56,972 bases of DNA, from the NCBI GenBank assembly GCA_016124255.1, contig WGOB01000036.1, positions 1 to 56,972 on the forward strand. The letters run 5' to 3'. Below the pieces are notes generated by a model. It was not told where the DNA came from. It made no database searches and was given only the letters and a program-made list of their open reading frames with translations. The position numbers and the translations under genes are program-made. This DNA comes from Alphaproteobacteria bacterium (GTDB taxonomy: Bacteria; Pseudomonadota; Alphaproteobacteria; Caulobacterales; Aquidulcibacteraceae). This document shows positions 1 to 8,286 of this stretch, piece by piece; position 1 is the first letter of the stretch, and every line of letters begins with the position of its first letter.

Positions 1-1
1 G

Positions 2-1156
2 AATCTTTGGCGCGACGGCGCGGTGATGCTCGGCAAGCTCAACATGGACGAGTTCGCGATGGGCTCGTCGAACGAGACGAGCCGGTTCGGCGCGGTGGTC
101 AATCCCTGGCGGCGCGGCAACGAGGAGTCCAAGCTGACGCCGGGCGGCTCATCCGGCGGCAGCGCCGCCGCCACGGCCGCCGATCTCTGCCTCGGCGCGA
201 CCGCGACCGACACCGGCGGCTCTATCCGGCAGCCGGCCGCCTTCACCGGCACGGTTGGGATCAAGCCGACCTACGGCCGCTGCTCGCGCTGGGGGATCGT
301 CGCGTTCGCCTCTTCGCTCGATCAGGCCGGCCCGATCGCCAAAACCGTCGAGGACGCCGCGATCCTGCTGCAGAGCATGGCGAGCCACGATCTCAAGGAT
401 TCCACCTCGCTCCCGATGAAGAAGAAGCCCGACTTCCGGGCCGCCTGCACCCGGTCGATCCGTGGGCTGACGATCGGCGTCCCGGAGGAATATCGCCTCG
501 ACGGCATGCCGGCCGAGATCGAAGCGCTGTGGGAGCAAGGCGTGGCGTGGGCCAAGGAGGCCGGCGCCAAAATCAAGCCGATCAGCCTGAAGCATACGAA
601 ATACGCCCTGCCGTGCTATTACATCGTCGCGCCAGCGGAGGCGTCGTCCAACCTCGCGCGCTATGACGGCATGCGCTATGGCGCGCGCGTGGAGGGCCAG
701 AACCTGGTCGACGCCTACGAGAAGACGCGCGCCGCCGGCTTCGGCCCGGAAGTGCAGCGCCGCATTCTCATTGGCGCGTTCGTCTTGAGCGCGGGCTATC
801 AGGAAGCGTATTACCTGCGCGCCCAAAAGGTGCGGGCGCGGATCGCGGAGGATTTCCGCACCGCGTTTGAGGATGTCGACGCGATCCTGACCCCGGCGAC
901 GCCGTCCGCGGCGTTCGCGCTTGGGGAGAAGTCCGGCGACCCCGTGGAGATGTATCTCAATGACATCTTCACCGTGACCGCGAACTTGGCGGGCTTGCCG
1001 GCGCTGGCGCTGCCGGCGGCGCTTGATCGTCACGGGCTGCCTTTGGCGCTCCAAGTGATCGGAAAGGCGCTGGACGAGGAGACGGTGTTTGCTGTTTCTT
1101 CGGCCTTGGAGAAGGCGGCGGGCTTCCGCGGGAAGCCGACCAAATGGTGGAGTTGA
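2..1156 (+). CDS. gatA: Glutamyl-tRNA(Gln)/aspartyl-tRNA(Asn) amidotransferase subunit A, 5' partial
   Basis: GatA releases ammonia from glutamine and feeds it to GatB, which amidates mischarged Glu-tRNA(Gln) or Asp-tRNA(Asn). The reading frame is open to the left edge, so the N-terminus and the catalytic lysine lie outside the window. The visible part opens with [20 protein letters not shown] and carries the amidase signature: the Gly/Ser-rich GGSSGGSA stretch (cis-Ser) followed by [11 protein letters not shown], whose serine is the nucleophile. The C-terminus (KWWS) is intact. The next gene starts 3 bases downstream. gatB is not adjacent but sits about 13 kb away on the same strand; gatC is not seen here. 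Family assignment is secure. Confidence 0.97.
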   Translation, partial: NLWRDGAVMLGKLNMDEFAMGSSNETSRFGAVVNPWRRGNEESKLTPGGSSGGSAAATAADLCLGATATDTGGSIRQPAAFTGTVGIKPTYGRCSRWGIVAFASSLDQAGPIAKTVEDAAILLQSMASHDLKDSTSLPMKKKPDFRAACTRSIRGLTIGVPEEYRLDGMPAEIEALWEQGVAWAKEAGAKIKPISLKHTKYALPCYYIVAPAEASSNLARYDGMRYGARVEGQNLVDAYEKTRAAGFGPEVQRRILIGAFVLSAGYQEAYYLRAQKVRARIAEDFRTAFEDVDAILTPATPSAAFALGEKSGDPVEMYLNDIFTVTANLAGLPALALPAALDRHGLPLALQVIGKALDEETVFAVSSALEKAAGFRGKPTKWWS

Positions 1157-1159
1157 ACG

Positions 1160-1543
1160 GTGCACGCATTGCTTGAGCGGCTGGGGCGGGGCGATACGCG
1201 GCTCCTGGAGATGTTCGCCAAGGCGAACCAGGAATGGCGGGACTTCCTGAGCGAGCTCGATACGGCCGACACCGGCACGATCGGGGCGCGCCTCGGCTTC
1301 TTCCAGCCTCGGTTTGAAAAGCTCTTTGAAGGCAAGGAGCTGGGGCAGTCGATGATGCCGTGGACGGGGTTCGCGTGCCTCTACGACACCCAGTCCGGCT
1401 GGGGCCGCAACCAGCCGAAGGCGCTGCAGCTGATCCAGGCCTTTGCGCGCTCCAATTGCAGCGCCGAGGTGAAGGAGGAGGCGCGCGCCGCCGCCATCTC
1501 CTACAGCCTCGATAAGCACCCGGACTTCCCCAAGGTCGCCTGA
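1160..1543 (+). CDS. Hypothetical protein, 127 aa, following gatA
   Basis: A soluble 127-residue protein with a GTG start 3 bases after the gatA stop, so probably co-transcribed with gatA. I do not recognise a family. The sequence has no signal peptide or membrane segment and looks mostly helical, with conserved-looking aromatic stretches (NQEWRDFL, GFFQPRFEKLFEG, MMPWTGFACLYD). The amino-acid composition is normal for a real gene in this genome, and the close spacing supports translation. No function is proposed. Confidence 0.7.
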   Translation: MHALLERLGRGDTRLLEMFAKANQEWRDFLSELDTADTGTIGARLGFFQPRFEKLFEGKELGQSMMPWTGFACLYDTQSGWGRNQPKALQLIQAFARSNCSAEVKEEARAAAISYSLDKHPDFPKVA

Positions 1544-1587
1544 CGGCGCCGCAATCCGATTGTCATCAGACCAAGCAAGCACCGGCC

Positions 1588-2007
1588 ATGGCGCGCGTCT
1601 CGACCCTTCGCGTTTTCATCGTCGCCGCCGCGACGCTTGCCGCATCAGCCGGCGCCGCGCTGGCGCAATCCGTATCCGACCTCAGCGGCGAATGGCGCGG
1701 CAGCTATTTCAGCGCCGCCGCTGAGCAGACGCCGTTCGAGGCGACCATCGATCATTCCGGCGCCGCGATCAGTGGTACGATCGTGGAGCCCAACGGCTTC
1801 GGCGATCCAGGCGTCCGCTACCTCCTCGCCGAGCTGCAGGGCCGCGTGCGCGGCGACGTGGTGGAGTTCACCAAAACCTATGTCGATGAGGACGGCGGCG
1901 TCACCCACTCCGTCCTTTATCGCGGCACGCTGTCGAACCAAGGCCGCCGCATCCGCGGATCGTGGACGCTCGAAGGCGGGCAGGGGAATTTCGAGATGGT
2001 GCGCTAA
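1588..2007 (+). CDS. Secreted hypothetical protein, small beta-rich domain
   Basis: 139 residues with a clear Sec signal peptide: basic start MARVSTLR, a hydrophobic core, and a likely cleavage site after GAALA around residue 26. The mature part (LSGEWRGSY, ATIDHSGAAISGTIVEP, VVEFTKTYVDEDG, RIRGSWTLEGGQGNFEM) has the alternating pattern of a small beta-barrel, like many periplasmic lipocalin-type hypotheticals. No catalytic residues are apparent. It lies in a run of four small same-strand genes after gatA. Function unknown. Confidence 0.7.
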   Translation: MARVSTLRVFIVAAATLAASAGAALAQSVSDLSGEWRGSYFSAAAEQTPFEATIDHSGAAISGTIVEPNGFGDPGVRYLLAELQGRVRGDVVEFTKTYVDEDGGVTHSVLYRGTLSNQGRRIRGSWTLEGGQGNFEMVR

Positions 2008-2049
2008 GCGGCTGGCCGCGAGCGAGGCGACTCGCCCTAAGCTCACGGC

Positions 2050-2319
2050 ATGGCTGCTGCAAAATTCGTACGGCGCTCCCGCGCCGAGATCGATCGCAAT
2101 TATTTCTTTGGCGACATCCTCATCCGCGCCGGGGCCGCGGCCCTGATCGCGGTGGCCCTGATCGCGGCCGCGACGCCATTCTCGCTTCGCGACGCCGTCG
2201 ACGACGGAATGGCGGGCTACCTGGCCGTCATGGGCGGGTTCGCCGCCTTCGGCGTAGGCGTGCTTCTGTATGGCCGCCACTTGCGTCGGTGCGCCACGCA
2301 TTGGGACAAGGACGAGTGA
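2050..2319 (+). CDS. Small membrane protein, two TM segments, hypothetical
   Basis: 89 residues. A short basic N-terminus (KFVRRSRAEIDRNYFFGD) is followed by two hydrophobic helices, about residues 26-42 (AGAAALIAVALIAAAT) and 58-75 (YLAVMGGFAAFGVGVLLY), and a charged tail ending HWDKDE. This predicts an inner-membrane hairpin. No family is recognised. It is 42 bases downstream of the secreted hypothetical and upstream of the DUF3126 gene on the same strand. Confidence 0.6.
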   Translation: MAAAKFVRRSRAEIDRNYFFGDILIRAGAAALIAVALIAAATPFSLRDAVDDGMAGYLAVMGGFAAFGVGVLLYGRHLRRCATHWDKDE

Positions 2320-2425
2320 ATCGCCGCCGCCGGCCGCCTTTGCCGGTTGACGGCGCGGGGGCGCCCGGGCCAAGCCCGCGGGGAACAAGGTGGGCGGTCC
2401 CGCCGCCGAGAAGTGGAGCAGCCTG

Positions 2426-2647
2426 TTGAGCCCTGAAGAACGCGGCCGCGTCGAAGCCTATCTGCGCAAGCGCCTGGGCGCGACGACGTTGTCCATCCGC
2501 GCCCGTCCCCGCAAGACCGACAGCGCCGAGGTCTATATCGGCGAGGAATTCGTGGGCGTGCTCTCGCGCGACGACGAGGAGGGCGAGCTCTCCTGGCATT
2601 TCACGATGTCGATCCTCGAAATGGACCTCGACGACGACGACGAGTGA
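2426..2647 (+). CDS. DUF3126 family protein
   Basis: A small acidic protein of the DUF3126 family, widespread in Alphaproteobacteria and of unknown function. The diagnostic core is present: EERGRVEAYLRKRLG, SAEVYIGEEFVGVL and DDEEGELSWHFTMSILEMDL. I place the start at the TTG at 2426 (MSPEERGRV...), because a GGAG ribosome-binding site at 2415-2418 is 7 bases upstream and the product then matches the usual family length of about 70-75 residues. An in-frame GTG at 2390 would add 12 residues that do not resemble the family. The C-terminus is an Asp/Glu tail. Confidence 0.85.
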   Translation: MSPEERGRVEAYLRKRLGATTLSIRARPRKTDSAEVYIGEEFVGVLSRDDEEGELSWHFTMSILEMDLDDDDE

Positions 2648-2649
2648 CG

Positions 2650-4047
2650 TCAGACCACCGCACGCGCCGGGGCTTCATCGTCCGAACTGAGCGCATCGGC
2701 GACCACGCGCAGCGCCCGCTCCAGCGTCCCGAGATCCGGCGGCGCGCCGATGCAAAGGCGCAGTCCCGAGACCTGGCTTGAATCGACCAACGCGGCGGCC
2801 GGCGGCGTCACCTCCACTCCTGCGCGCAGCGCCCGTCCCGCCACCCGTTCGGCCTGCAGCTCCCCCATCGCCAGCCACATGTGCAGGCACGCGGGCGCAG
2901 ACGGTGCGTCCGGCGCAAGCAGCGCACGCGCCAGCGCCGCGCGCGCCTGCACCTCCGCCAGAACCTCGTCTGCGATCGCGTCCGCGGCGCCCTCCTCGAT
3001 CCACAGCGTCACGAGAAGCGCGGGCAGCGCCGGCGCGGCGTAAGCGAGCGCGCGCACCGCGCGCAGCACCGCGTCGCGCCACGCGGCGTCCGGCGCCGCC
3101 AAGAACCCCACGCGCAAACCGGGACTGAGCGTCTTTGAAACGCTGCTGGCGTGGAAGGTGATGTCTGGCGCCAGATCGCGCAGCGCGACGGTCTCTCCCC
3201 AGCCGCGGGCGTATGCGGCGTAGACGTCGTCCTCGATGATCGCCAGACCGCGTTTGCGCGCGACCGAGACGATATCGCGCCGGCGACCGAGGCTCATCGT
3301 GCGGCCAGTCGGGTTCTGCAGCGTCGGGATCGTATAGAGCGCGCGGGCGCCGGTTGCGGCCGCGGCCCGGTCGAGCGCTTCGGGCGAAAGTCCCTCATCG
3401 TCCATGGCCACCCCGCGCAGGGTGAGCCCCGCGTGCTTTGCATAGGCGCGCATGCCGTGGAAGGTCGCCGCCTCGCAGAGCAAAGTGTCGCCGGACCGGC
3501 ATGCGGCCCCCAGAGCCAGCGCGATCGCCTGCTGTGCGCCGTTCGTGATCACGAGGTCGTCGGCCGCGACGCTTTCCAGGCCGTGCCGGTCGCGCAGCCA
3601 GCGCACCGCGGCGCGGCGATGCCGCTCCAATCCGTCGGGCAGGGCGTAGGTCAGCACATCGAGGAGATCGGGCTGACGCGTCAGCTGTGCGACGGCCTCG
3701 GCGAACCGCCGGCGCGCGGGACCGACCGGCGGGATGTTCCGCGCCAGATCGATCGCCCCGGCCGCCGGCGCAATTGACAGCGCGAACGCGCCGCGCCCAT
3801 CCGCGCCCGCCACGAACGAGCCGCGCCCCACGTGAGCGGTTATGAGCCCGCGCCGCTCCGCTTCCGCATACGCCTTTGTCACGGTGCCCACGCCGACCCC
3901 CAGCGCGTAGGCGAGGTCGCGGTGCGGCGGCAGGCGCACGCCTTCCTCCAGCACGCCGGCGGCGATGTCCTGCTCCAGCGCAACGACCAGCCGCTCATAC
4001 AGCGGCGCGCGGCTCTCTGGCAGCCCGGGCATCCAAGTCAGTCTCAT
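2650..4047 (-). CDS. MocR/PdxR-type transcriptional regulator (GntR HTH fused to class I aminotransferase)
   Basis: About 465 residues in two domains. The N-terminal winged helix is of GntR type (PLYERLVVALEQDIAAGVL, then LPPHRDLAYALGVGVGTVTKAY). A long fold-type I aminotransferase-like domain follows with the PLP-binding lysine in SSVSKTLSPGLRVGF (near residue 305 from this start) and the upstream NPTGR and EDDVYAAY motifs. MocR regulators sense PLP or an amino-acid/PLP adduct and usually act on a divergent neighbour. Here the divergent gene, 73 bases away, encodes a LysE/RhtB exporter, so amino-acid efflux control is the likely job. The start MRLTWMPGLP is preferred; an upstream in-frame start would run into the shared promoter. 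Confidence 0.9.
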   Translation of the reverse strand: MRLTWMPGLPESRAPLYERLVVALEQDIAAGVLEEGVRLPPHRDLAYALGVGVGTVTKAYAEAERRGLITAHVGRGSFVAGADGRGAFALSIAPAAGAIDLARNIPPVGPARRRFAEAVAQLTRQPDLLDVLTYALPDGLERHRRAAVRWLRDRHGLESVAADDLVITNGAQQAIALALGAACRSGDTLLCEAATFHGMRAYAKHAGLTLRGVAMDDEGLSPEALDRAAAATGARALYTIPTLQNPTGRTMSLGRRRDIVSVARKRGLAIIEDDVYAAYARGWGETVALRDLAPDITFHASSVSKTLSPGLRVGFLAAPDAAWRDAVLRAVRALAYAAPALPALLVTLWIEEGAADAIADEVLAEVQARAALARALLAPDAPSAPACLHMWLAMGELQAERVAGRALRAGVEVTPPAAALVDSSQVSGLRLCIGAPPDLGTLERALRVVADALSSDDEAPARAVV

Positions 4048-4120
4048 TGGATTGATACAATATCCCGATTGAACCAAGACACAATCTGCGAAATTGTCCA
4101 CCGCTGCCTGGAGGACATTC
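4048..4120. promoter_or_regulatory. Divergent control region between MocR regulator and LysE exporter
   Basis: A short, AT-rich gap in otherwise GC-rich DNA. It holds two related boxes, GATTGATACAATATC and GATTGAACCAAGACACAATC, whose TTGA...CAA halves repeat about 21 bases apart. MocR proteins typically bind direct or inverted repeats in such shared promoters. Operator identity is inference; the repeats themselves are seen. Confidence 0.5.
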
Positions 4121-4714
4121 GTGACTGCGTCCCTGATCTCGTCGCTGGCGCTTTACGCGTTCATCACCTCGATCACGCCGGGGCCGAATAATCTCATGCT
4201 GGCCTCGTCCGGGCTGACGTTCGGGTTTCAACGGACGTTGCCGCACATGCTCGGCATCTCCTTCGGCTGCGTCACGCTCATCGTCGCCAGCGGGCTGGGC
4301 CTGGGAGCGCTCTTCCACGCCGCGCCATGGCTGCAGACAGCGCTGAAGATCGCGGGCGCCGCCTACCTGCTCTATCTCGCCTGGAAGCTCTGGCGCGCCG
4401 GCGAGATGAAGGAGATCGAAGGCGCCGATCCGATCGGCTTCTGGGGCGCCGCCGCGTTCCAGTTCGTCAATCCGAAGGCGCTGGTGATGGCGGTCACCGC
4501 GGTCTCGGCGTTTGCGCCGCAAGGGCCGGACTACGCACGCAACCTCGCGCTCGTCGGCTGCGTGTTCACGGCCGTGAATCTGCCGTGCATCGCGAGCTGG
4601 GCTTTGTTCGGCGCCGGCATGCGCACGCTGCTGCGCGACCGCACCGCGCTGATCTGGTTCAATCGCGCGATGGCGATTCTGACCGCGCTGACCGCGTTGC
4701 TGATCGTGCGCTGA
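4121..4714 (+). CDS. LysE/RhtB family amino-acid exporter
   Basis: 197-residue inner-membrane exporter. The N-terminal family signature is clear (SLALYAFITSITPGPNNLML), followed by about six hydrophobic helices and the conserved FQFVNPKALVMAV motif in the middle. LysE/RhtB proteins export basic, neutral or homoserine-type amino acids by proton antiport. The start is the GTG at 4121, because GGAGG at 4110-4114 sits 6 bases upstream. It is divergent from a MocR regulator, a common pairing that suggests induction by an amino acid. The stop abuts the convergent phoH stop. Confidence 0.9.
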   Translation: MTASLISSLALYAFITSITPGPNNLMLASSGLTFGFQRTLPHMLGISFGCVTLIVASGLGLGALFHAAPWLQTALKIAGAAYLLYLAWKLWRAGEMKEIEGADPIGFWGAAAFQFVNPKALVMAVTAVSAFAPQGPDYARNLALVGCVFTAVNLPCIASWALFGAGMRTLLRDRTALIWFNRAMAILTALTALLIVR

Positions 4715-5494
4715 TCAGAGCACCGTCAGCATCGAGGCCACCAGCGGGTGGCGCACGATGTCGACGTCGCCGAGGCGAATGACCGCGACATTGCGCAGCT
4801 TGTCCAGCCGCGTGGCCACATCGGCGAGGCCGGAGAGCTCCGGCAGCAGGTCCGTCTGCGCCGGATCGCCCGTCACCACCATCGTCGAATGCCAGCCGAG
4901 CCGCGTCAGCAGCATCTTGATCTGCCCGTAGGTGCAGTTCTGCGCTTCGTCGATCACCACGAAGGCGTTGTTCAGCGTGCGCCCGCGCATGAAGCCCACC
5001 GGCGCGATCTCGATCAGGCCTTCCGCCATCAGCGCTTTGAGGCGCTTCGCCGAGAGCCGGTCGGTCAGCGCGTCGTAGAGCGGGCGCAGATAGGGCGCGA
5101 GCTTGTCTTCCATCGCGCCGGGCAGGAAGCCGAGCGATTCCCCGGCTTCCACCGCAGGCCGCGAGAGCACGATGCGGCCAACCTTGCCGCTCTCCAGCGC
5201 CTCCACCGCCTTCGCGATCGCGAGATACGTCTTGCCGGTGCCGGCCGGCCCGAGCGCCAGGACGAGCGAATGCTCGTCCATCGCGCTCATCAGCGCCTCT
5301 TGGCCTTTGCTTTTCGGCCGCACGCTTTTGACGAAGCGCTGGTCGCGGTCGTTGGCCGGCGACCAGCCGCCCTCCACCACGTGGAGATTGCGCCCGCGAT
5401 GATCCTCGCGCTGAAAGTCCTGCACGTTGAGCACGCCATCGCGCGTTTCGGCGCGGGTCTCGGCGCGTGCGCGACGGGTTGAGCGTTTTGCCAT
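4715..5494 (-). CDS. phoH: PhoH family ATPase
   Basis: 259-residue cytoplasmic P-loop protein of the PhoH family (RNA-associated, often phosphate-starvation or stress linked). Walker A is LALGPAGTGKTYLA, followed by SRPAVEAGESLGFLPG, the family motif GRTLNNAFVVIDEAQN (Walker B) and MVVTGDPAQTDLL. The N-terminus is Arg-rich (AKRSTRRARAETRAE). The ATG at 5494 has AAGGAG at 5501-5506, 6 bases upstream, so this start is well supported. The frame stays open for 63 codons further upstream, but that stretch is a leader with a terminator-like hairpin. Convergent with the LysE exporter. Confidence 0.95.
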   Translation of the reverse strand: MAKRSTRRARAETRAETRDGVLNVQDFQREDHRGRNLHVVEGGWSPANDRDQRFVKSVRPKSKGQEALMSAMDEHSLVLALGPAGTGKTYLAIAKAVEALESGKVGRIVLSRPAVEAGESLGFLPGAMEDKLAPYLRPLYDALTDRLSAKRLKALMAEGLIEIAPVGFMRGRTLNNAFVVIDEAQNCTYGQIKMLLTRLGWHSTMVVTGDPAQTDLLPELSGLADVATRLDKLRNVAVIRLGDVDIVRHPLVASMLTVL

Positions 5495-5529
5495 GGTCGA
5501 CTCCTTTTTGGATCGGCAGGACGAAGACG

Positions 5530-5557
5530 AAAAAGCCGCCGGCGTGCGGCCGGCGGC
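5530..5557 (-). terminator. Intrinsic terminator-like hairpin inside the phoH leader
   Basis: A perfect 9-bp GC stem (5535-5543 pairs with 5549-5557, loop GTGCG read on the plus strand) is followed on the minus strand by five Ts. It points toward phoH and lies about 36 bases before its start codon, so it would end minus-strand transcripts before phoH. A second perfect hairpin, GAGCGC/GCGCTC at 5635-5651, lies further up the same leader. The arrangement resembles an attenuator; function is inferred. Confidence 0.6.
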
Positions 5558-5794
5558 TGGCGGATCGAAGAAATCGGAGGACGCGAAGGGTGTCGAAACG
5601 GACGGCTCGACGAACGCGGCTTGGTCTGGCCTTGGAGCGCCTCTTGCGCTCTTTCTGCGTCGTGCGGTCACCCCGCCCCCCACGCTGCGGCCCGCCTGGC
5701 GGACCGGACGAAACTCAACGACCTAGATCGTTCGTTCATGTTATGCGGGCGTTCGAGTTAATGAGTGATTTCGCAACCGCGAAGGATTGGTGAA

Positions 5795-6331
5795 ATGATC
5801 TACGCCCTGGCCGACGCCGACCTTGAGGTCGAGGACGAATCCGCCTTCTGGGTTGCGCCCACGGCGGTCGTGATCGGGCGCGTCATTCTGAAGAAGAACG
5901 CGTCGGTGTGGTGGGGCGCGGTGGTGCGCGGCGACAATGACCCGATCACGATCGGCGAGAATTCCAACGTGCAGGATTGCGCGGTGCTGCACACCGATCA
6001 CGGCGCGCCGCTGACCATCGGCAAGAACGTGACGATCGGCCACCACGCCATGCTGCACGGCTGCACCATCGGCGATTCAGCCCTGATCGGGATCAAGGCG
6101 ACGGTGCTGAACCACGCGACGATTCCGTCCTATTCGCTCATCGGCGCGCACGCGCTCGTCACCGAGAACAAGACCTTCGAGGAAGGCCAGCTGATCACCG
6201 GATCGCCCGCAAGACCGTCCCGTCCGCTCAGCGACCAGCAGCGCGCGCTCTTCGAGATGAGCGCGCTGCATTACGTTGAGAACTGGAAGCGCTACGCGCG
6301 CGATCTAAGCAAGAGCCGGCTGGAGCGCTGA
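5795..6331 (+). CDS. Gamma-class carbonic anhydrase family protein
   Basis: 178 residues of left-handed beta-helix repeats (hexapeptide type): VIGRVILKKNASVWWGAVVRGD, ITIGENSNVQDCAVLHTD, LTIGKNVTIGHHAMLHGCTIG. The three metal-ligand histidines of the family are in place, near residues 66, 83 and 88. The enzyme would interconvert CO2 and bicarbonate, although many close relatives are of unproven activity. The ATG at 5795 has a GAAGGA site about 8 bases upstream and gives the usual N-terminus. It is divergent from phoH across about 300 bases that hold the phoH leader. Confidence 0.92.
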   Translation: MIYALADADLEVEDESAFWVAPTAVVIGRVILKKNASVWWGAVVRGDNDPITIGENSNVQDCAVLHTDHGAPLTIGKNVTIGHHAMLHGCTIGDSALIGIKATVLNHATIPSYSLIGAHALVTENKTFEEGQLITGSPARPSRPLSDQQRALFEMSALHYVENWKRYARDLSKSRLER

Positions 6332-6334
6332 CTC

Positions 6335-6874
6335 TCAGCGCTTGTCGAGATCGCCGTTCCAGACGTCGCGGATCGCCACTTCGGGGCCTGGGCCCATATT
6401 GAACCAGGCGAGGCGGTCGCGGGTCGCGTCGACGACGACGAAGCGGTCGCCGGAGGCCAGCGTCTGCGAGAGCGTGTTGCGCACCGCGCCGGCGCTCAGC
6501 CGCGTGCGCAGGATCCAGAACCCCGGCGCGAGTTCCGCGATCCGCCCCATGGCTTCAAGCGCGGCGAGAAATTGCGTCCAGGCGCCGGAATGGATTTCGG
6601 CGAACACGAAGAGGTTTCCCGGCTCGTGCGCGGTCTTCGCAGGCGCGAAGCCGGTCGGCTGCGCCGGCGCGGCGAAGACGCCGGCCAGTTCCGGAGTCGC
6701 TTGTGCTTCGCGCCAGCCGCCGTCGCGGCGCATCGAGACGAGGCTTGCGCCGCGCACGCGGCCCTCGCCGGCGAAACGTTGCAGCTGGGCGCGGGTGTAG
6801 GGACCGTAGGCGGCGCCCTTGGCCTGCACCCACCATGTTTCCGTAGCGTCGTGCTGAGGGCTCGCAGACTGCAC
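6335..6874 (-). CDS. GYF_2 domain protein, hypothetical
   Basis: 179 residues. The N-terminal third matches the small GYF_2-type domain (TWWVQAKGAAYGPYTRAQLQ, then SLVSMRRDGGWREA) found in many bacterial hypotheticals, where it is thought to bind peptides. The rest (NLFVFAEIHSGAWTQFLAAL, RIAELAPGFWILRTRLSAG, DRFVVVDATRDRLAWFNMGP) is an unassigned alpha/beta domain. The GTG at 6874 is chosen because AAGGAG lies 6 bases upstream. The frame continues much further but there only shadows the enoyl-CoA hydratase gene. Role unknown. Confidence 0.72.
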   Translation of the reverse strand: MQSASPQHDATETWWVQAKGAAYGPYTRAQLQRFAGEGRVRGASLVSMRRDGGWREAQATPELAGVFAAPAQPTGFAPAKTAHEPGNLFVFAEIHSGAWTQFLAALEAMGRIAELAPGFWILRTRLSAGAVRNTLSQTLASGDRFVVVDATRDRLAWFNMGPGPEVAIRDVWNGDLDKR

Positions 6875-7013
6875 GGGCTTCTCCTTCGCGCGCGGCGCTT
6901 TCGAATCAACGTTGCGCACAGCGTCTCGGCTGCTATGCGCAATCGAAGCAAACGAACCGTTAGCCATATCGGCGAAGCGGGCGGGCGGCGTGGACACGGG
7001 GAGAGAGACCTCA

Positions 7014-7811
7014 ATGGCGAACGAGACGGAAACCGAGTTTTGCAAGATCGAGACCGAAGGGCGGCTGTTCATCGTCACCATCAACCGGCCGGACGTGATG
7101 AACGCGTTGCACCCGCCGGCGAACCGCGCGCTCGCCGAGGCCTTTGATCGTTTCGCCGCCGATAACGCGCTCTGGGTGGCGATCATCACCGGCGCCGGCG
7201 ACAAGGCGTTTTCCGCCGGCAACGACCTCAAATACCAGGCGATGGGCGGCGATATGAGCGGCCAGCCGAAATCGGGGTTCGGCGGCCTCACCAGCCGGTT
7301 CGACCTGATGAAGCCGATCATCGCTGCGGTGAACGGCGTCGCCATGGGCGGCGGTTTCGAGATCGCGCTCGCCTGCGACATGATCGTGGCGTCCGAAAAC
7401 GCGACATTCGCGCTGCCAGAACCGCGCGTGGGCCTCGCCGCCTATGCCGGCGGCATGCACCGCCTCCCGCGTGAGATCGGCCTGAAGCAGGCGATGGGCA
7501 TGATGCTCACCGGCCGCCGCGTCGGCGCAGAGGAGGGTAAACAGCTCGGCTTCGTCAACGATGTCGCGCCCGCGGGCCAGGCGCTCGCGCGCGCCAAGGA
7601 ATGGGCCGCACAAATTCTCGAATGCGGGCCGTTGTCCGTGCGCGCCACCAAGGAAGCAGCGCTCCGGGGACTGACCGAACCTTCCGTCGAAGCCGCCATG
7701 AAAAACCAGCAGAGCTACGAAGGCCTGCGCACGCTCTTCAAGAGCAAGGACTTCGTCGAAGGCCCGCTCGCCTTCGCCCAAAAGCGCAAGCCCGACTGGA
7801 AGGCGGAATAG
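7014..7811 (+). CDS. Enoyl-CoA hydratase/isomerase family protein
   Basis: 265-residue crotonase-fold enzyme. The oxyanion-hole segments FSAGNDLK and AVNGVAMGGGFE are present, and so are both catalytic glutamates of true hydratases (E116 in GGGFE, E136 in LPEPRVGLAAYAGG). It should therefore add water to 2-enoyl-CoA, or act as a related crotonase. The start ATG follows a GGGGAGAG stretch. It is divergent from the GYF_2 gene and followed 10 bases later by a GNAT gene. No other beta-oxidation genes are adjacent, so its specific pathway cannot be told. Confidence 0.93.
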   Translation: MANETETEFCKIETEGRLFIVTINRPDVMNALHPPANRALAEAFDRFAADNALWVAIITGAGDKAFSAGNDLKYQAMGGDMSGQPKSGFGGLTSRFDLMKPIIAAVNGVAMGGGFEIALACDMIVASENATFALPEPRVGLAAYAGGMHRLPREIGLKQAMGMMLTGRRVGAEEGKQLGFVNDVAPAGQALARAKEWAAQILECGPLSVRATKEAALRGLTEPSVEAAMKNQQSYEGLRTLFKSKDFVEGPLAFAQKRKPDWKAE

Positions 7812-7821
7812 GCGTGGAGCC

Positions 7822-8280
7822 GTGGCCGAGGTGACGGTCCGCAGGGCGAGGCTGGAAGAAGCCGGCGTGCTGACCGAACTCTCAATGCGCGCCAAAGCCT
7901 CGTGGGGCTACGACGAGGCGTTCATGACGCAATGCCGTGACGAACTCACGCTGACGCCAGCGAAGATGCAGGCGTGGACGGTGTGGGTAGCGGAATGCGA
8001 TGGCGCCGTCGCGGGGATGATCGCGCTCGCCGCGGACGGCGATGACGCTGAGCTGGAAGACTTCATGGTGGAGCCGGCGTTCCAGGGCCGCGGCGTCGGC
8101 GCCGCGCTGATGGCGGCGTTCCTGGACGAATGCCGTGCGCGCGGCGCGCGGCGCATCAGCGTCGACGCCGATCCGCACGCCGAGCCGATTTACCGCAAGC
8201 TCGGCTTCGTCACCGTGGGCGCCTCGCCGTCGGGATCGATCCCTGGACGCATGCTGCCGCGCATGCGCCGCAGCGTCTGA
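7822..8280 (+). CDS. GNAT family N-acetyltransferase
   Basis: 152 residues with the GNAT fold: an N-terminal RRARLEEAGVLTELS helix, the acetyl-CoA loop EDFMVEPAFQGRGVGAALM (Q/RxxGxG/A type), and the C-terminal RISVDADPHAEPIYRKLGFVTVG motif. The acceptor is unknown. A GTG start at 7822 is used; a second GTG at 7831 is possible. It is 10 bases downstream of the enoyl-CoA hydratase gene and likely co-transcribed. Confidence 0.88.
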   Translation: MAEVTVRRARLEEAGVLTELSMRAKASWGYDEAFMTQCRDELTLTPAKMQAWTVWVAECDGAVAGMIALAADGDDAELEDFMVEPAFQGRGVGAALMAAFLDECRARGARRISVDADPHAEPIYRKLGFVTVGASPSGSIPGRMLPRMRRSV

Positions 8281-8286
8281 TCGCGT

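Noticed and set aside
5427-5726. Plus-strand frames over the phoH leader
   Set aside because: They overlap the well-supported phoH start and leader hairpins, and have no recognisable sequence.
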